From: Oscillatoria sp. CS-180
GTDB taxonomy: Bacteria > Cyanobacteriota > Cyanobacteriia > Phormidesmidales > Phormidesmidaceae
Direction of reading: 5' to 3'
DNA length: 64,000 nucleotides
NCBI RefSeq assembly: GCF_028330965.1
Contig: NZ_JAQMUB010000032.1
Span: 1 to 64,000 of the forward strand
This document shows, in pieces, positions 1 through 9,159 of this stretch. Numbering within the stretch: position 1 is the first letter of the stretch; every line of letters begins with the position of its first letter. Position numbers and translations under genes: made by a program. The notes below the pieces were generated by a model. The model was given only the letters and a program-made list of their open reading frames with translations. It was not told where the DNA came from and did no database searches.

Positions 1-74
1 ACGCACAGTTGTGCGTCCCGACCTCCCTTAGCTTCATAAAAGCCAACCCCGTGTGGCGCTGGCAGATCCCACGT

Positions 75-3000
75 TTACGCTGCCAACGTCTCAACCTGAC
101 TGCTTGTTAGCGCTTCGTTGAAGATCATGACCTCATCGATGGCGCCATCAAAGCCATGACCACTCTTGGCAACACCATCATGGAATCGAGTTGTATTGTT
201 AATGCTACCTAGACCAATACCGCCCGTATGTTGCCAGAGCTGTGAGCCTTTACCTTCTCCAAACTGTTTGCCATTGAGATAGCCCTTCAGCGCCCCATCA
301 GTAACCTTCTCGCTACCGTCTAGAACTAACGCGACGTGATTCCATTCGTTCGCCGCAAAGGCATCCGTACTAAGCCAAGTTCCCTTCCACTGGCTTTCTT
401 GACCGGGTTGATTCCAGCCGCCGACTTGCAGTTCATCGCCATCGAGGTAAATATTCAAACCGCGAACGTGTGCCCCCTCTTCATAAAGCACTTGCTTTTG
501 TTTGCCGGATGCCAGCAGTTCATCTGCTTTAAACCAGAGCGAAATTGTTCGTTCGTCGTGCTTGCCTATATTGATGTCTTGAGAATTGGCAAGACGAATA
601 GCGTCGCCTTTCCCGTCAAAAGTGACAGCGCCTCCATTGAGTCCTGAAGTCCATTGAGCATCGCCAACTAAAGTGCCAGCGTTTTTAGTTCCTTGCGAAG
701 AACTATCTGCTGCAATCTTGCCGGACTTTTCATCTAGCTTCAAGCTAGCGATGGGTGCTGGCAAGACACTGGGAGGCATGGGTTGAGGATCTGGATTTGG
801 GTTTGGATTTGAACTGGGTTTAGAAACCCCAGATGGAGCCTCACCCGTTAGCTTGACGTCGTCTATGGCGACAAAATCGCCTGCGTCTGCAAGCTTTGTG
901 CCTTTGGTTTGAAAGAGCAAGAACTGATATCCGTCACCCAGATTAACCTTGGGCTTAAACGTTTTCCAGTTGAAGAACTCTCCGTCTTCACCTCCAAAGG
1001 TCTCCTTGTATAGCAGTGTTCGAGACATCGGTAGGGTGCCAACCTGGGTTGGTCCGGTCTCTTCCCAATAGTTCTGATCAAACTGTCCATCAACGCCCCA
1101 TAGTTCGACGGTGACTTCGTTCCTCTGCCATTGCTTATCGCCGCCTTCTAGATTCTTGAGTCGGAAACTGAGAGTCTGTTCGCCTTGATGGAGAGAATCG
1201 TTGTGAACAACTTGTCCCACCGCACCTCCCCACTTACCCACTTTCGAGAGTTTGGCCGCACCGTTGCTGTTTCTGACCGCCTCAGTTGCAAACCAGCCGT
1301 CATCGGACCACTGACTATTGTCTTTCCAACCCTCTAAAAAGGTCTTAGATCCACTAAAGTTACTGTTTTTGAAAGCGTTGGCATAAGCGGTTGGTTTGAC
1401 CTGTACGGCCTGAGTCAAGGTTTGAGCGGCTCCCTGGTTGTCCAAAACTTGCAGGGTGACGTCGTGAGTGCCTACTTTGTTGAATTCATGAGTGACCTTA
1501 CGACCAAAGTCATCGAACCGACCATCCCCATTGAAGTCCCAAGCATAGGTCGCAATTCCTTTGCTATCGATGGGGTATTTGGGGGACGTTTGATCGGGTC
1601 CTAAGGGATCGCGATCATACGAAGCGCTGGCATCGAATGTGACCGACAAGCCACCGGCAGCCTTGTTTTTGAACCGGGCGATAGGAGCTTTATTGCCCTC
1701 TTGCTCTTCAAAAACCGTATTTTTGATGGCAAATTCTGCCGGTAAATCATCAGGCCGCTCATCTTTAGGTGCTTTGGTTCCAATCGTTCTGAGGTTATAG
1801 GTATTGTCGCTAAAGCGGCTGTTTTCAATGGAGGAACGAGTAAAGTCTCGTTCTTCGTTCAAGAATTCAACGTCAAGTCCTTCCTTGAATCCTTTGACAG
1901 TGAGATCTTTGTAGTTTGTTTGAAACGTTGCGTGATTGTGGAAGATACCGTTGCCACCACTCGGTTTTTCGACGTTCCCGACAATGAGTCCGTCTTTGAA
2001 GTCTAGATTGCTGCTGTAAAAAACGCGCAGGCCACTATAGCGATTGCCCCACAGCTTAAAATCTTCGATTAGACCCCGGGCTTCATGGGCTGTTCGAGGC
2101 TCAGGGCTACTAAATGTGAGATGACCGTCAAAATTAGTCATTTGCCCCCACACTCTCATTCCCATATTGGTGTTGTAGCTTTCGAAGCCCGACAGTTCAC
2201 GTAGGGGGACGTCGGTGACATCGACTTCCTCTTGCCCGGGTTGAGCAACTCGATCGCGGATATCAGCCGGTAAGTTTTTGACCGCGATCGTCTCCTTGTC
2301 CCTAAAGTCGTTCTGAGGATCAAGCGTGTCTCCGAAAACGGTGATTCCGCTGTCGTTAGCGCTGATGGCGACGTTGTCTCGCATCGCGACCTGAGCCGCT
2401 CCCTGAACCCAATACCCTTCACCTCGAAAGCCCAAGTCAAATTTGCGATCGCGCGCATCACTTTGCTGAGAAACCTTCTCCCAAGGAATGCCCGTTGTCT
2501 TGATGGTAATGTTGTTTTCCCAGAGACCCAGTTCGTTACCGGCCTCTGCAACAATGCCAGCTCCAGCCACATCAAAGACAACGTTGTCTTTAAGGACGGC
2601 GTGACTGTCATGGTGCACAATTCCCCAACCCGGAGTATCCACTACGGCGTTCCCCGTCACGATCGCGGCTTGACCGTTGATGTCATCTGCTCCCGTGCGA
2701 TGAATGTGCAGACCATAGCGACCGCGTGGGTTTTTACCATGACCTTTGGAACCATCAACATTTTCGCTGACATCATCCACAAGTTTCGTTTTATCAGAGC
2801 GTCCTAGATGATAGAAACCTGCGTTGTTGATGCTGACATCTGGATTGTGCATAAACATGGTGTGTCCCCGCTGTGAGGTCGGGGTACTCTCGCCATCTTC
2901 GCTTTCAATCGTGACGTTACGGCTAGTGTTGGCTACATAGAGAGAAAGCTGGTCTTTCTCTGGAATGTCGGGGCGGACATGATCGAATCGTAGAATCGTG

Positions 3001-3743
3001 TTGTCGCCGCTCTCAATGCTGTCATTCGTAAAACGGACTCGGTTGCCGTTGATTTCCGTGATTGTGAGTACTTCGTCACGAAAGCGACTGTTGTCCTGAT
3101 CGGATCCTTTCCAACCGTAGCTGGTGCCGCCCAGGACGAGCTTGTCGCCTACCCGCCATCCAGACGGTTTTCCCTTGAGCACTAGTTCGCTATCGCCTGC
3201 GATCGCATCTTTCGATAGGGCAATGAAGTCAGTCTTCTCGGCACCGTTGATGTTGACTTCACCGTGGGTAACAACACCACGACTGAGCTGAGTGGGATCC
3301 CAACGGGTGTCAATCTTGCCTTCATTGGCAATGATAATTTGTGCTGTTTTGTCCGCCTGAATAGGGTTTTTTTCGGTTCCGATGTTAAGTGTTCCTTCGT
3401 CTGTTGAAACAAAGGTATCGACCACCATCTTGGTGTCTTTGTTGTGCGCGAAGGTCAGCGTTCCATCTAGGCGAACGGTTTTGAGACGGGCATCGCTTTC
3501 ACCGTCATAACGAACTTTGACACCCTCTTCAATTAAAACCTTTGCCTTGTCACCCGGAATCTTTCCGCCTTTCCAAGTATTAGGGTCAAACCAAGAGCCA
3601 TTGTTGACAGCGACGTGTGTCGCTTTATTTTTAGGCACCAAGTCCATCAAAGCCTGATGCTCTTTCATCTTCACTGGATCATCTGCATGAGGCCCATCAT
3701 GATGGGAATGGGTGTTGGATGAACTCATCGTGTGATTGTCCAT
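75..3743 (-). CDS. Large G8 / right-handed beta-helix / PKD / LamG-like protein
   Basis: This 1222-residue protein looks like an extracellular or surface carbohydrate-interacting protein; its substrate is unknown. After a His-rich N-terminus (HSHHDGPH near residue 13) comes a G8-like segment (about 47-170; NGSWFDPNTWKGGKIPG), the domain found in CEMIP/KIAA1199-type proteins. A long right-handed beta-helix follows (about 170-680, with many short Asn/Gly/His turns such as GLHIHRTGAD), then a PKD domain (about 690-780; YAWDFNGDGRFDD), an Asn/Trp-rich segment, a Pro/Asn linker (NPNPDPQPMPP, about 975-995) and a C-terminal LamG/concanavalin-like domain (about 998-1215; TISLWFKAD, NEWNHVALVLDG). 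I see no signal peptide or transmembrane helix, so any export would need a leaderless or type I route. A second Met lies at codon 6. Domain calls are from pattern recognition. The gene stands alone. Confidence 0.8.
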   Translation of the reverse strand: MDNHTMSSSNTHSHHDGPHADDPVKMKEHQALMDLVPKNKATHVAVNNGSWFDPNTWKGGKIPGDKAKVLIEEGVKVRYDGESDARLKTVRLDGTLTFAHNKDTKMVVDTFVSTDEGTLNIGTEKNPIQADKTAQIIIANEGKIDTRWDPTQLSRGVVTHGEVNINGAEKTDFIALSKDAIAGDSELVLKGKPSGWRVGDKLVLGGTSYGWKGSDQDNSRFRDEVLTITEINGNRVRFTNDSIESGDNTILRFDHVRPDIPEKDQLSLYVANTSRNVTIESEDGESTPTSQRGHTMFMHNPDVSINNAGFYHLGRSDKTKLVDDVSENVDGSKGHGKNPRGRYGLHIHRTGADDINGQAAIVTGNAVVDTPGWGIVHHDSHAVLKDNVVFDVAGAGIVAEAGNELGLWENNITIKTTGIPWEKVSQQSDARDRKFDLGFRGEGYWVQGAAQVAMRDNVAISANDSGITVFGDTLDPQNDFRDKETIAVKNLPADIRDRVAQPGQEEVDVTDVPLRELSGFESYNTNMGMRVWGQMTNFDGHLTFSSPEPRTAHEARGLIEDFKLWGNRYSGLRVFYSSNLDFKDGLIVGNVEKPSGGNGIFHNHATFQTNYKDLTVKGFKEGLDVEFLNEERDFTRSSIENSRFSDNTYNLRTIGTKAPKDERPDDLPAEFAIKNTVFEEQEGNKAPIARFKNKAAGGLSVTFDASASYDRDPLGPDQTSPKYPIDSKGIATYAWDFNGDGRFDDFGRKVTHEFNKVGTHDVTLQVLDNQGAAQTLTQAVQVKPTAYANAFKNSNFSGSKTFLEGWKDNSQWSDDGWFATEAVRNSNGAAKLSKVGKWGGAVGQVVHNDSLHQGEQTLSFRLKNLEGGDKQWQRNEVTVELWGVDGQFDQNYWEETGPTQVGTLPMSRTLLYKETFGGEDGEFFNWKTFKPKVNLGDGYQFLLFQTKGTKLADAGDFVAIDDVKLTGEAPSGVSKPSSNPNPNPDPQPMPPSVLPAPIASLKLDEKSGKIAADSSSQGTKNAGTLVGDAQWTSGLNGGAVTFDGKGDAIRLANSQDINIGKHDERTISLWFKADELLASGKQKQVLYEEGAHVRGLNIYLDGDELQVGGWNQPGQESQWKGTWLSTDAFAANEWNHVALVLDGSEKVTDGALKGYLNGKQFGEGKGSQLWQHTGGIGLGSINNTTRFHDGVAKSGHGFDGAIDEVMIFNEALTSSQVETLAA

Positions 3744-3772
3744 GATGACACTTAAACTCCATGTTTTGAACG

Positions 3773-3875
3773 CCAGTACACTACGGCAGAAGTAGGCTTA
3801 CCCTGTAAAACGCTCGGAAAGCTTATCTGCCTTAGTTTTGAGTTTTGAGTTTTGAATTCCGCGTTGCGGGACTAG
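3773..3875 (+). repeat. MITE-like dispersed repeat, family 1, copy A
   Basis: This element of about 103 bp starts CCAGTACACTACGGCAG and ends GCGTTGCGGGACTAG, so its ends are imperfect inverted repeats built on CTAGTAC. Its core contains AAAACGCTCGGAAAGC and a short (TTTTGAG)n heptamer tract. Closely similar copies lie at 16867-16999 (opposite orientation) and 21105-21227. It carries no coding capacity. It lies immediately upstream of the large G8 protein gene, so it may sit in that gene's promoter region. Confidence 0.75.
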
Positions 3876-4090
3876 TGGCAGTGCAGTAAATCCTGTTAAG
3901 GGTGGGGGGTATAGGGGTGTTTTTATTAGGGAGCAGCCCAAAGAATCTCGTGCGATCGCACACGAGACTACGCTCTTTTTTCCAAGCTTTAGAAGTAGGA
4001 CTTACGCATAAATCCCTGGTATCCCCCAATTCTGGGAGACGTTAGTCTGGCTTTCCCAGGCGGGGGAGCTATGGGCCAAAACCGGATTAA

Positions 4091-4190
4091 TAGCCGTCGC
4101 CACTGCCGTTAGGTCAAGACGACGAGCCATTGAGCTACGCGCTAAGCACCTGATGCTAATTAGTTCACCAGCCTAGACAGCTAAAGCGAT
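4091..4190 (+). repeat. Dispersed repeat, family 2, copy 1
   Basis: This element of about 100 bp begins TAGCCGTCGCCACTGCCGTT and ends near CCTAGACAGCTAAAGC. It matches segments at 21022-21242 (interrupted) and 24121-24226, sharing the blocks TAGCCGTCGCC, GTTAGGACAAGACGG and a GCACC..GATGCTA block. The starts (TAGCCGTC) and ends (GGCTATA in copy 3) are imperfect inverted repeats. It contains no ORF and is probably a non-autonomous mobile or MITE-like repeat. The rest of the 847-bp gap 3744-4590 holds family 1 copy A and the interrupted small ORF described next. Confidence 0.65.
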
Positions 4191-4332
4191 AACTCTGACT
4201 TTTCCTTTCATTCTTCTGCCTTTAGCGGCATCTCTTCTGTTTAGAGATCAGCTTTAAAGCAGCAGTTAGATTCAAATGATTTTGTGTTTTCAGATATCCA
4301 AAGCCTGATCAGAGTTGAAACACTTTGGCTCT

Positions 4333-4515
4333 ATGTCTACATTTTTGACAAAAGAAACAGTACTTGAAACGGTAGACACAGCAAACTACTTTACTACTCT
4401 GTAGACTCGTCTTGCTGCGGTGAATGCAGGTATTAATTTAGTTGCTACTCTTATCCTGCAGTTCCTCAATGACATCATTAAAGTAATCTCAAGTCCCAAT
4501 GAAGCAGAACGTTGA
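4333..4515 (+). pseudogene. Small ORF interrupted by an in-frame TAG (about 60 codons)
   Basis: An ATG at 4333 opens a frame of 23 codons (MSTFLTKETVLETVDTANYF...), stops at TAG (4402-4404), then continues in the same frame for 36 codons (TRLAAVNAGINLVATLILQF... ending SSPNEAER) to TGA at 4513-4515. The downstream part has a hydrophobic, helix-like stretch (AAVNAGINLVATLILQFL) and reads like protein. No strong Shine-Dalgarno sequence is visible. I do not recognise the family. It may be a small gene killed by a nonsense mutation, or a chance frame. Confidence 0.35.
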
Positions 4516-4590
4516 GATTACGCAAAATGAGTTGTGTAACTTTTGTACTGTTTGCCTGTGTAGCTAAAAGAACAGTCAGATTTCCGAGTT

Positions 4591-6003
4591 TTAGCGGCTG
4601 ACTCTGACCAAATGACCTTCGTCCAAGATGTGCTGAATGGTGTTGCCCATGACCTCTCGTAGCATACGCTGATTAGCACTGTTATCGATTGTTACCGTCA
4701 GGACGTAGCGCTCGTCATCAATTTTGACCGCTGTAGAACTGCCGATCACATTGGAATTTTGCCCGGTTTTTTCGCCAATCCAAGCAACTCGCTTGTCTCT
4801 GAGCTGACTGACGGCGGTATAGCCAAACTCCCAGTCATACTGACCGACCATGCCCTCAAGGATTTCGTCATCACCGGGATTTGAAAATGTGTAGATCTGG
4901 CGCATCATCTCGGTGACTTCGTTGCTGGTCATCACGTTACGCCCCACCGACCGATTACGAGTTGGAGCTGTGCGATCGCCGATAAGCTTCGATCTCACTC
5001 GGGTTTGTTCATACCCCATCTTCTGCAGGGTTTCATTCATGTAATCCCAGCCGATATAGTCGATGAGCTGGTTGGTCGCAATGTTGTTACTTTCCTTGAG
5101 CATCCGCACCATCACTTCTCGAATGGGATATTCGTGGCGGACATAGATTTTGGCGCCATTGGCGTTCTCAGTCCAGTTATGCGGATCTACGTACATAGAG
5201 TCAGACAGATCAATCCCTTCCTCCATCACCTTTTGCATAAGAACGACGGCCACGGGAAGCTTGATTAGACTGGCAGGACTGGCAGGAGGCTGATCGCCTC
5301 TATAATCCCGACATTCTCCTGACAAATGACAAATGGTAATGCGGATTGCTTGGGGGCGTCCTGTTGCTTCAGCGATGTTGGATAGGAAGCCGGACTGGAG
5401 CTTATCAATATCTTGCGAAACGGGACCCAGAATCGCTGCGTAGTCCTCTCGTCGGGCTGTTGCCGCCTCTGCTAAAACGGATTCCTCGGGTATCTGTTCT
5501 AGCTGACGCAGGGCCGACTGCCAGAGATATTCCTGCTGCAACAGTTCTTCTAACGTTTCCTCTCCATCTTCACGGCCAGCATCACGGGTTGCAATGCCTT
5601 GAACTGCGAGTTCTTTAGACCGTTTGAAGTTGGCCTCAGCAGCAGCCTCCATCTGAACCTGCTCGCGAGTCATGCGGGCTGCTTGAATTACTGCAAAATA
5701 GGGAGCGAGATCTCCCATACCGCCGTTGACTTCAAGGGTAGTTAGGCCGTTTGAGGCAATGTCGGAATCTCCATCAGTTAGGAAAGCATCTGATCCACTA
5801 CTGCCCAGGTTTAGACCAGGTGGCCTTTGTGACCAAAGGTCAGTAAAGGTCGGTCTTAGGCTGCCGATCGCTACCGTCACAGCTATTCCAGACAGAAATC
5901 CCACGCCAAATACCCAGGGGGTATTCCAAGATCGATTTCCGATTGGGTTTTTGAAGCTCTCCCCTAACACTGCTACCTCAACTTTATAGGTGCCACACCA
6001 CAC
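4591..6003 (-). CDS. Membrane-anchored serine hydrolase, class A beta-lactamase/PBP fold
   Basis: The protein has 470 residues. One transmembrane helix near residues 28-48 (WVFGVGFLSGIAVTVAIG) anchors it, with the bulk outside the membrane. A helical spacer (about 100-210) precedes the catalytic domain. The three serine beta-lactamase motifs are present: SxxK as S245-L-I-K248 after SPA, SNN at 305-307 (the SDN position), and KTG at 412-414. This is typical of the Beta-lactamase2-type hydrolases common in cyanobacteria, which are more likely envelope or peptidoglycan enzymes than antibiotic-resistance enzymes. I do not see a clear ExxxN omega-loop motif, so true beta-lactamase activity is unsupported. 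A shorter start a few codons downstream is possible. It is transcribed alone. Confidence 0.8.
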   Translation of the reverse strand: MWCGTYKVEVAVLGESFKNPIGNRSWNTPWVFGVGFLSGIAVTVAIGSLRPTFTDLWSQRPPGLNLGSSGSDAFLTDGDSDIASNGLTTLEVNGGMGDLAPYFAVIQAARMTREQVQMEAAAEANFKRSKELAVQGIATRDAGREDGEETLEELLQQEYLWQSALRQLEQIPEESVLAEAATARREDYAAILGPVSQDIDKLQSGFLSNIAEATGRPQAIRITICHLSGECRDYRGDQPPASPASLIKLPVAVVLMQKVMEEGIDLSDSMYVDPHNWTENANGAKIYVRHEYPIREVMVRMLKESNNIATNQLIDYIGWDYMNETLQKMGYEQTRVRSKLIGDRTAPTRNRSVGRNVMTSNEVTEMMRQIYTFSNPGDDEILEGMVGQYDWEFGYTAVSQLRDKRVAWIGEKTGQNSNVIGSSTAVKIDDERYVLTVTIDNSANQRMLREVMGNTIQHILDEGHLVRVSR

Positions 6004-6582
6004 TTGGGTAAATTATCGCGTTTCATGTCCACTCAGTGTCCTGTTGAATACCAATCCTCCTGAGAGTTATCATCAATCCAGCCACAAATATTTTTGGGAC
6101 TTACGCAGAATCTCCATCAATAGAGTAAGTGATGTCCGCCATATGCTAGCTGTAGAAGCCGACTAGCTCATTGGTTAGAACTCTTGATTCTGAGGAGACG
6201 TACTATCCTGGTTTTTCTCTTCTACGAACACAGCTAGACGCTGAACCCAATTTACTTAGCCGTCATTTATCATGTCAGCGGCAGCAGCCCCTTTTATACT
6301 GATATAGCCACAGGCATCTAGCTGAGGACGGTTAAGAACGCTGCAATCCGCGCTGGGTAAAGGATTGATTTTGCCTTTTGGCTTTGTCTTTTTGCTTTTT
6401 GCTATGGCTTGGCGAGGCATCTTGTTTTTTGACTGCTGAGGCCGATCGCTGTTTCAAGTGTCCCGATGGCTTGAATCCAGTAGGGTGCTGAAATGTGATA
6501 GCGATCGCTCACTGTTTTTCCCCTATGCTGATAAGTCTGAACACGCACCCTTCCCCATACCCATCCACCTTTGAGGCTAGTC
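6004..6582. other. Intergenic region, no gene recognised
   Basis: This 579-bp divergent spacer lies between the beta-lactamase-fold gene and gatA and must hold promoters for both. It contains a 74-nt segment (6152-6225) with a perfect 7-bp terminal pairing, GTAGAAG/CTTCTAC, and a D-arm-like AGCTCATTGGTTAGA, but no usable anticodon arm or T arm. I do not call a tRNA. T-rich stretches with repeated TTTTTGC lie at about 6370-6400. Confidence 0.5.
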
Positions 6583-8034
6583 ATGTCGCTGATCCGCGAG
6601 TTACATCGTCAACTCACGCAAAAAGAGCGTTCTGCAGTGGAGATTACGCAGGCGTATTTAGATCGTATCAAAGCAGTTGAGCCAACCGTACACAGCTTCT
6701 TGACGGTGACTGAGGAGAGCGCGATCGCCCAAGCTCAGGCAGTGGATGCCAAAATTGCAGCAGGCGAGGATATTGGCCTGCTTGAAGGAATTCCCATCGG
6801 ACTGAAGGATAACCTGTGCACCAAAGGGATTCGCACCACCTGTGCCTCGAAGGTGCTCGACAATTTTATCCCGCCCTACGAATCGACCGCGACTCAGCGC
6901 CTAGCTGACTTAGGAACCGTAGCGTTGGGAAAAACCAATTTGGACGAGTTTGCCATGGGCAGCTCAACTGAGAACTCGGCCTATCACGTTACAGGCAACC
7001 CCTGGAATCCCCAATGCGTTCCAGGCGGGTCGTCAGGGGGATCGGCTGCTGCCGTGGCGGCTGATGAATGTCCTGTGGCCTTGGGATCTGACACGGGGGG
7101 TTCCATTCGACAGCCCGCCTCCTTTTGTGGGGTTGTGGGCCTGAAGCCAACTTACGGTTTGGTGTCTCGCTATGGCCTGGTCGCGTTTGCCTCTTCTCTT
7201 GACCAAATCGGACCGTTGACTCGCACTGTGGAGGATGCGGCAATTGTGTTGGGGGCGATCGCCGGACATGATCCCAGAGACTCCACCAGTCTTGACGTCA
7301 AGATTCCAGACTACACGGCTAATCTCAAACCTGGACTGGACTGCAAAGGTCGCACCATCGGCATCATCCAAGAAACCTTTGGCGAAGGGCTTTCGCCGTC
7401 GGTGGATAAAGCCGTCAAAGCTGCGATCGCTCAATTCGAAGCTTTGGGAGCCACGGTCAAGACCATTTCCTGTCCTCGTTTCCGCTATGGATTACCCAGC
7501 TATTACATCATTGCGCCTTCTGAAGCCTCCTCTAACCTAGCTCGCTATGATGGCGTGAAATATGGTGTGAGGTCAGAGGATAGTAACCTGATCTCGATGT
7601 ACTCTAAAACGCGAGCCACTGGGTTTGGAGCAGAGGTCAAGCGCCGTATCATGATCGGCACCTATGCCCTCTCAGCAGGCTATTATGATGCCTACTACCT
7701 CAAAGCGCAGAAAGTTCGCACGCTGATTAAGCAGGATTTTGAAGCGGCTTTCAAAGAAGTTGATGCATTGGTTTGTCCAACGTCTCCAACTACCGCATTT
7801 GAGGCAGGTACCAAAGTCGATGACCCCCTGAGTATGTATTTGATTGACTTGATGACGATTCCGGTCAATCTCGCGGGTCTTCCCGGTATTAGTGTTCCCT
7901 GTGGTTTTGATGATGCTGGCCTGCCCATTGGTCTACAGCTCATTGGCGATGTCTTGCAAGAACAGACCCTGTTCGACTTGGCTTATGCCTATGAACAAGT
8001 AACCGAGTGGCACACCAGCGCACCTAAACTTTAA
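6583..8034 (+). CDS. gatA: Glutamyl-tRNA(Gln) amidotransferase subunit A
   Basis: GatA hydrolyses glutamine and passes ammonia to GatB, which converts misacylated Glu-tRNA(Gln) to Gln-tRNA(Gln) in organisms without GlnRS, as in cyanobacteria. The protein has 483 residues, normal for the family. The amidase-signature triad is visible: Lys75 in GLKDN, cis-Ser150 in GGSSGGSA and nucleophile Ser174 in [13 protein letters not shown] chose the ATG at 6583 because GAGG lies 6 nt upstream and because the N-terminus [11 protein letters not shown] matches the family; an in-frame TTG 12 nt upstream is less likely. gatB and gatC are not in this window, as is common in cyanobacteria where gat genes are scattered. 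Confidence 0.96.
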   Translation: MSLIRELHRQLTQKERSAVEITQAYLDRIKAVEPTVHSFLTVTEESAIAQAQAVDAKIAAGEDIGLLEGIPIGLKDNLCTKGIRTTCASKVLDNFIPPYESTATQRLADLGTVALGKTNLDEFAMGSSTENSAYHVTGNPWNPQCVPGGSSGGSAAAVAADECPVALGSDTGGSIRQPASFCGVVGLKPTYGLVSRYGLVAFASSLDQIGPLTRTVEDAAIVLGAIAGHDPRDSTSLDVKIPDYTANLKPGLDCKGRTIGIIQETFGEGLSPSVDKAVKAAIAQFEALGATVKTISCPRFRYGLPSYYIIAPSEASSNLARYDGVKYGVRSEDSNLISMYSKTRATGFGAEVKRRIMIGTYALSAGYYDAYYLKAQKVRTLIKQDFEAAFKEVDALVCPTSPTTAFEAGTKVDDPLSMYLIDLMTIPVNLAGLPGISVPCGFDDAGLPIGLQLIGDVLQEQTLFDLAYAYEQVTEWHTSAPKL

Positions 8035-8155
8035 GCGTGAATGATTGGATAGGTAGACGAAGGAAAAAGGACGCTGTTCTGTTATGTAAAGCCGTCGTCA
8101 GTGCCATACATTTCCTCTTCACCCGCGCTACCCTAACAACGGAAACCGACAAGTA

Positions 8156-9019
8156 ATGCCTATGGGACGGTTAGTATTGACCCTCTTCGGACTGGGAGCG
8201 ATCGCCTATGTTGCGTTCTGCTTAGCCCTTTGGTTTGGACAAACGCGATTGATCTTCCACCCTCAGCCCGTCCCAACGATGACGCCAGCTGATGTCGGGT
8301 TGTCTTACGAAGACGTTTGGATTGAGATGAACCCAGGGAATCTGCACGGATGGTGGATTTCGGCTCAGGATCCTGATGCCAAAACGGTTCTTATCCTGCA
8401 TGGCAATGCCAGCAATGTAGAAGATGGTCTGATTCATGCCCAGTATTTTCTTGAGTCTGGCCTGTCAGCTTTGGTGGTTGACTATCGAGGTTACGGTAAA
8501 AGCGCGGGTGATTTCCCGAATGAGGCCAGCGTCTACGAAGATGCTGCTGCCGCATGGACCTATCTTGTGCAAACCCGCAACATGGCACCAAAATCAATTG
8601 TGCTGTTTGGCCACTCCATTGGTGGGGCGATCGCTGTTGAGCTAGCTTCCCAACAACCCCAGGCCGGTGGGGCCATCATCCAAGCGTCTTTCACTTCAAT
8701 GGCCGACATGATGGATCAAGTGGGCTACAGTCGCGTTGCCCCCAAATGGCTATTGACTCAGCATTTTGATTCCGAATCGAAAGTGAGCAGCCTCAACATG
8801 CCAGTCCTGTTCATTCACGGGATGAATGACCGCACCATCCCCGCATTGATGAGCCAACAGCTCTACGCGATCGCCCCTGAACCCAAAGCAATTTGGCTGG
8901 TCCCCGGCGCTGACCACAACGATATTGCTGAGGTCTCTGGGACTCAATACCGAGAAACGCTGCGACAGTGGCTCTTGTCTCTTCAAGAGAAACCGGTGTC
9001 AGCAGAAACGGTGTCTTAG
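8156..9019 (+). CDS. Alpha/beta hydrolase, BEM46/ABHD13-like (COG1073)
   Basis: The protein has 287 residues. An N-terminal hydrophobic helix (about 5-27, LVLTLFGLGAIAYVAFCLAL) suggests a membrane anchor. The hydrolase fold then shows an oxyanion-type LHGNA (about 81-85), the nucleophile elbow G-H-S154-I-G, the acid D225 in FIHGMNDRTIP and the base H254 in GADHND. This is the pattern of serine hydrolases of the FrsA/BEM46 group, whose substrates are mostly unknown. The start may be the ATG at 8156 or the one two codons later. It lies 121 bp after gatA on the same strand and could be cotranscribed. Confidence 0.85.
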   Translation: MPMGRLVLTLFGLGAIAYVAFCLALWFGQTRLIFHPQPVPTMTPADVGLSYEDVWIEMNPGNLHGWWISAQDPDAKTVLILHGNASNVEDGLIHAQYFLESGLSALVVDYRGYGKSAGDFPNEASVYEDAAAAWTYLVQTRNMAPKSIVLFGHSIGGAIAVELASQQPQAGGAIIQASFTSMADMMDQVGYSRVAPKWLLTQHFDSESKVSSLNMPVLFIHGMNDRTIPALMSQQLYAIAPEPKAIWLVPGADHNDIAEVSGTQYRETLRQWLLSLQEKPVSAETVS

Positions 9020-9159
9020 TTTCTGCTGAACTATTGATGTAAATCAGTTAACTGGTGGGACAAAGCGCGATCGCTCGTTTCTCCGGGAATACGGGTATTC
9101 TCCAGTAAGGAATCTTAGGGGAATGGATTTGCTCAGACACCCGTACTTAGGAGAACCGC

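Noticed and set aside
1..16. Short inverted repeat ACGCAC-AGTT-GTGCGT downstream of the G8 protein gene.
   Set aside because: Only 6 bp, no T tract, and cut by the window edge, so neither terminator nor repeat can be claimed.
4591..6003. Antibiotic-resistance beta-lactamase.
   Set aside because: The protein has the fold motifs but is membrane-anchored with a long spacer and no clear omega-loop ExxxN motif; similar proteins are common in cyanobacteria as envelope enzymes.
6152..6225. tRNA-like segment: 74 nt with a perfect GTAG-AAG/CTTCTAC terminal stem and a D-arm-like AGCTCATTGGTTAGA.
   Set aside because: No arrangement gives a proper anticodon arm with T33, there is no GTTCRA T-loop, and the D-stem is displaced by about 4 nt. 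At most it is a decayed tRNA; I do not call a gene.
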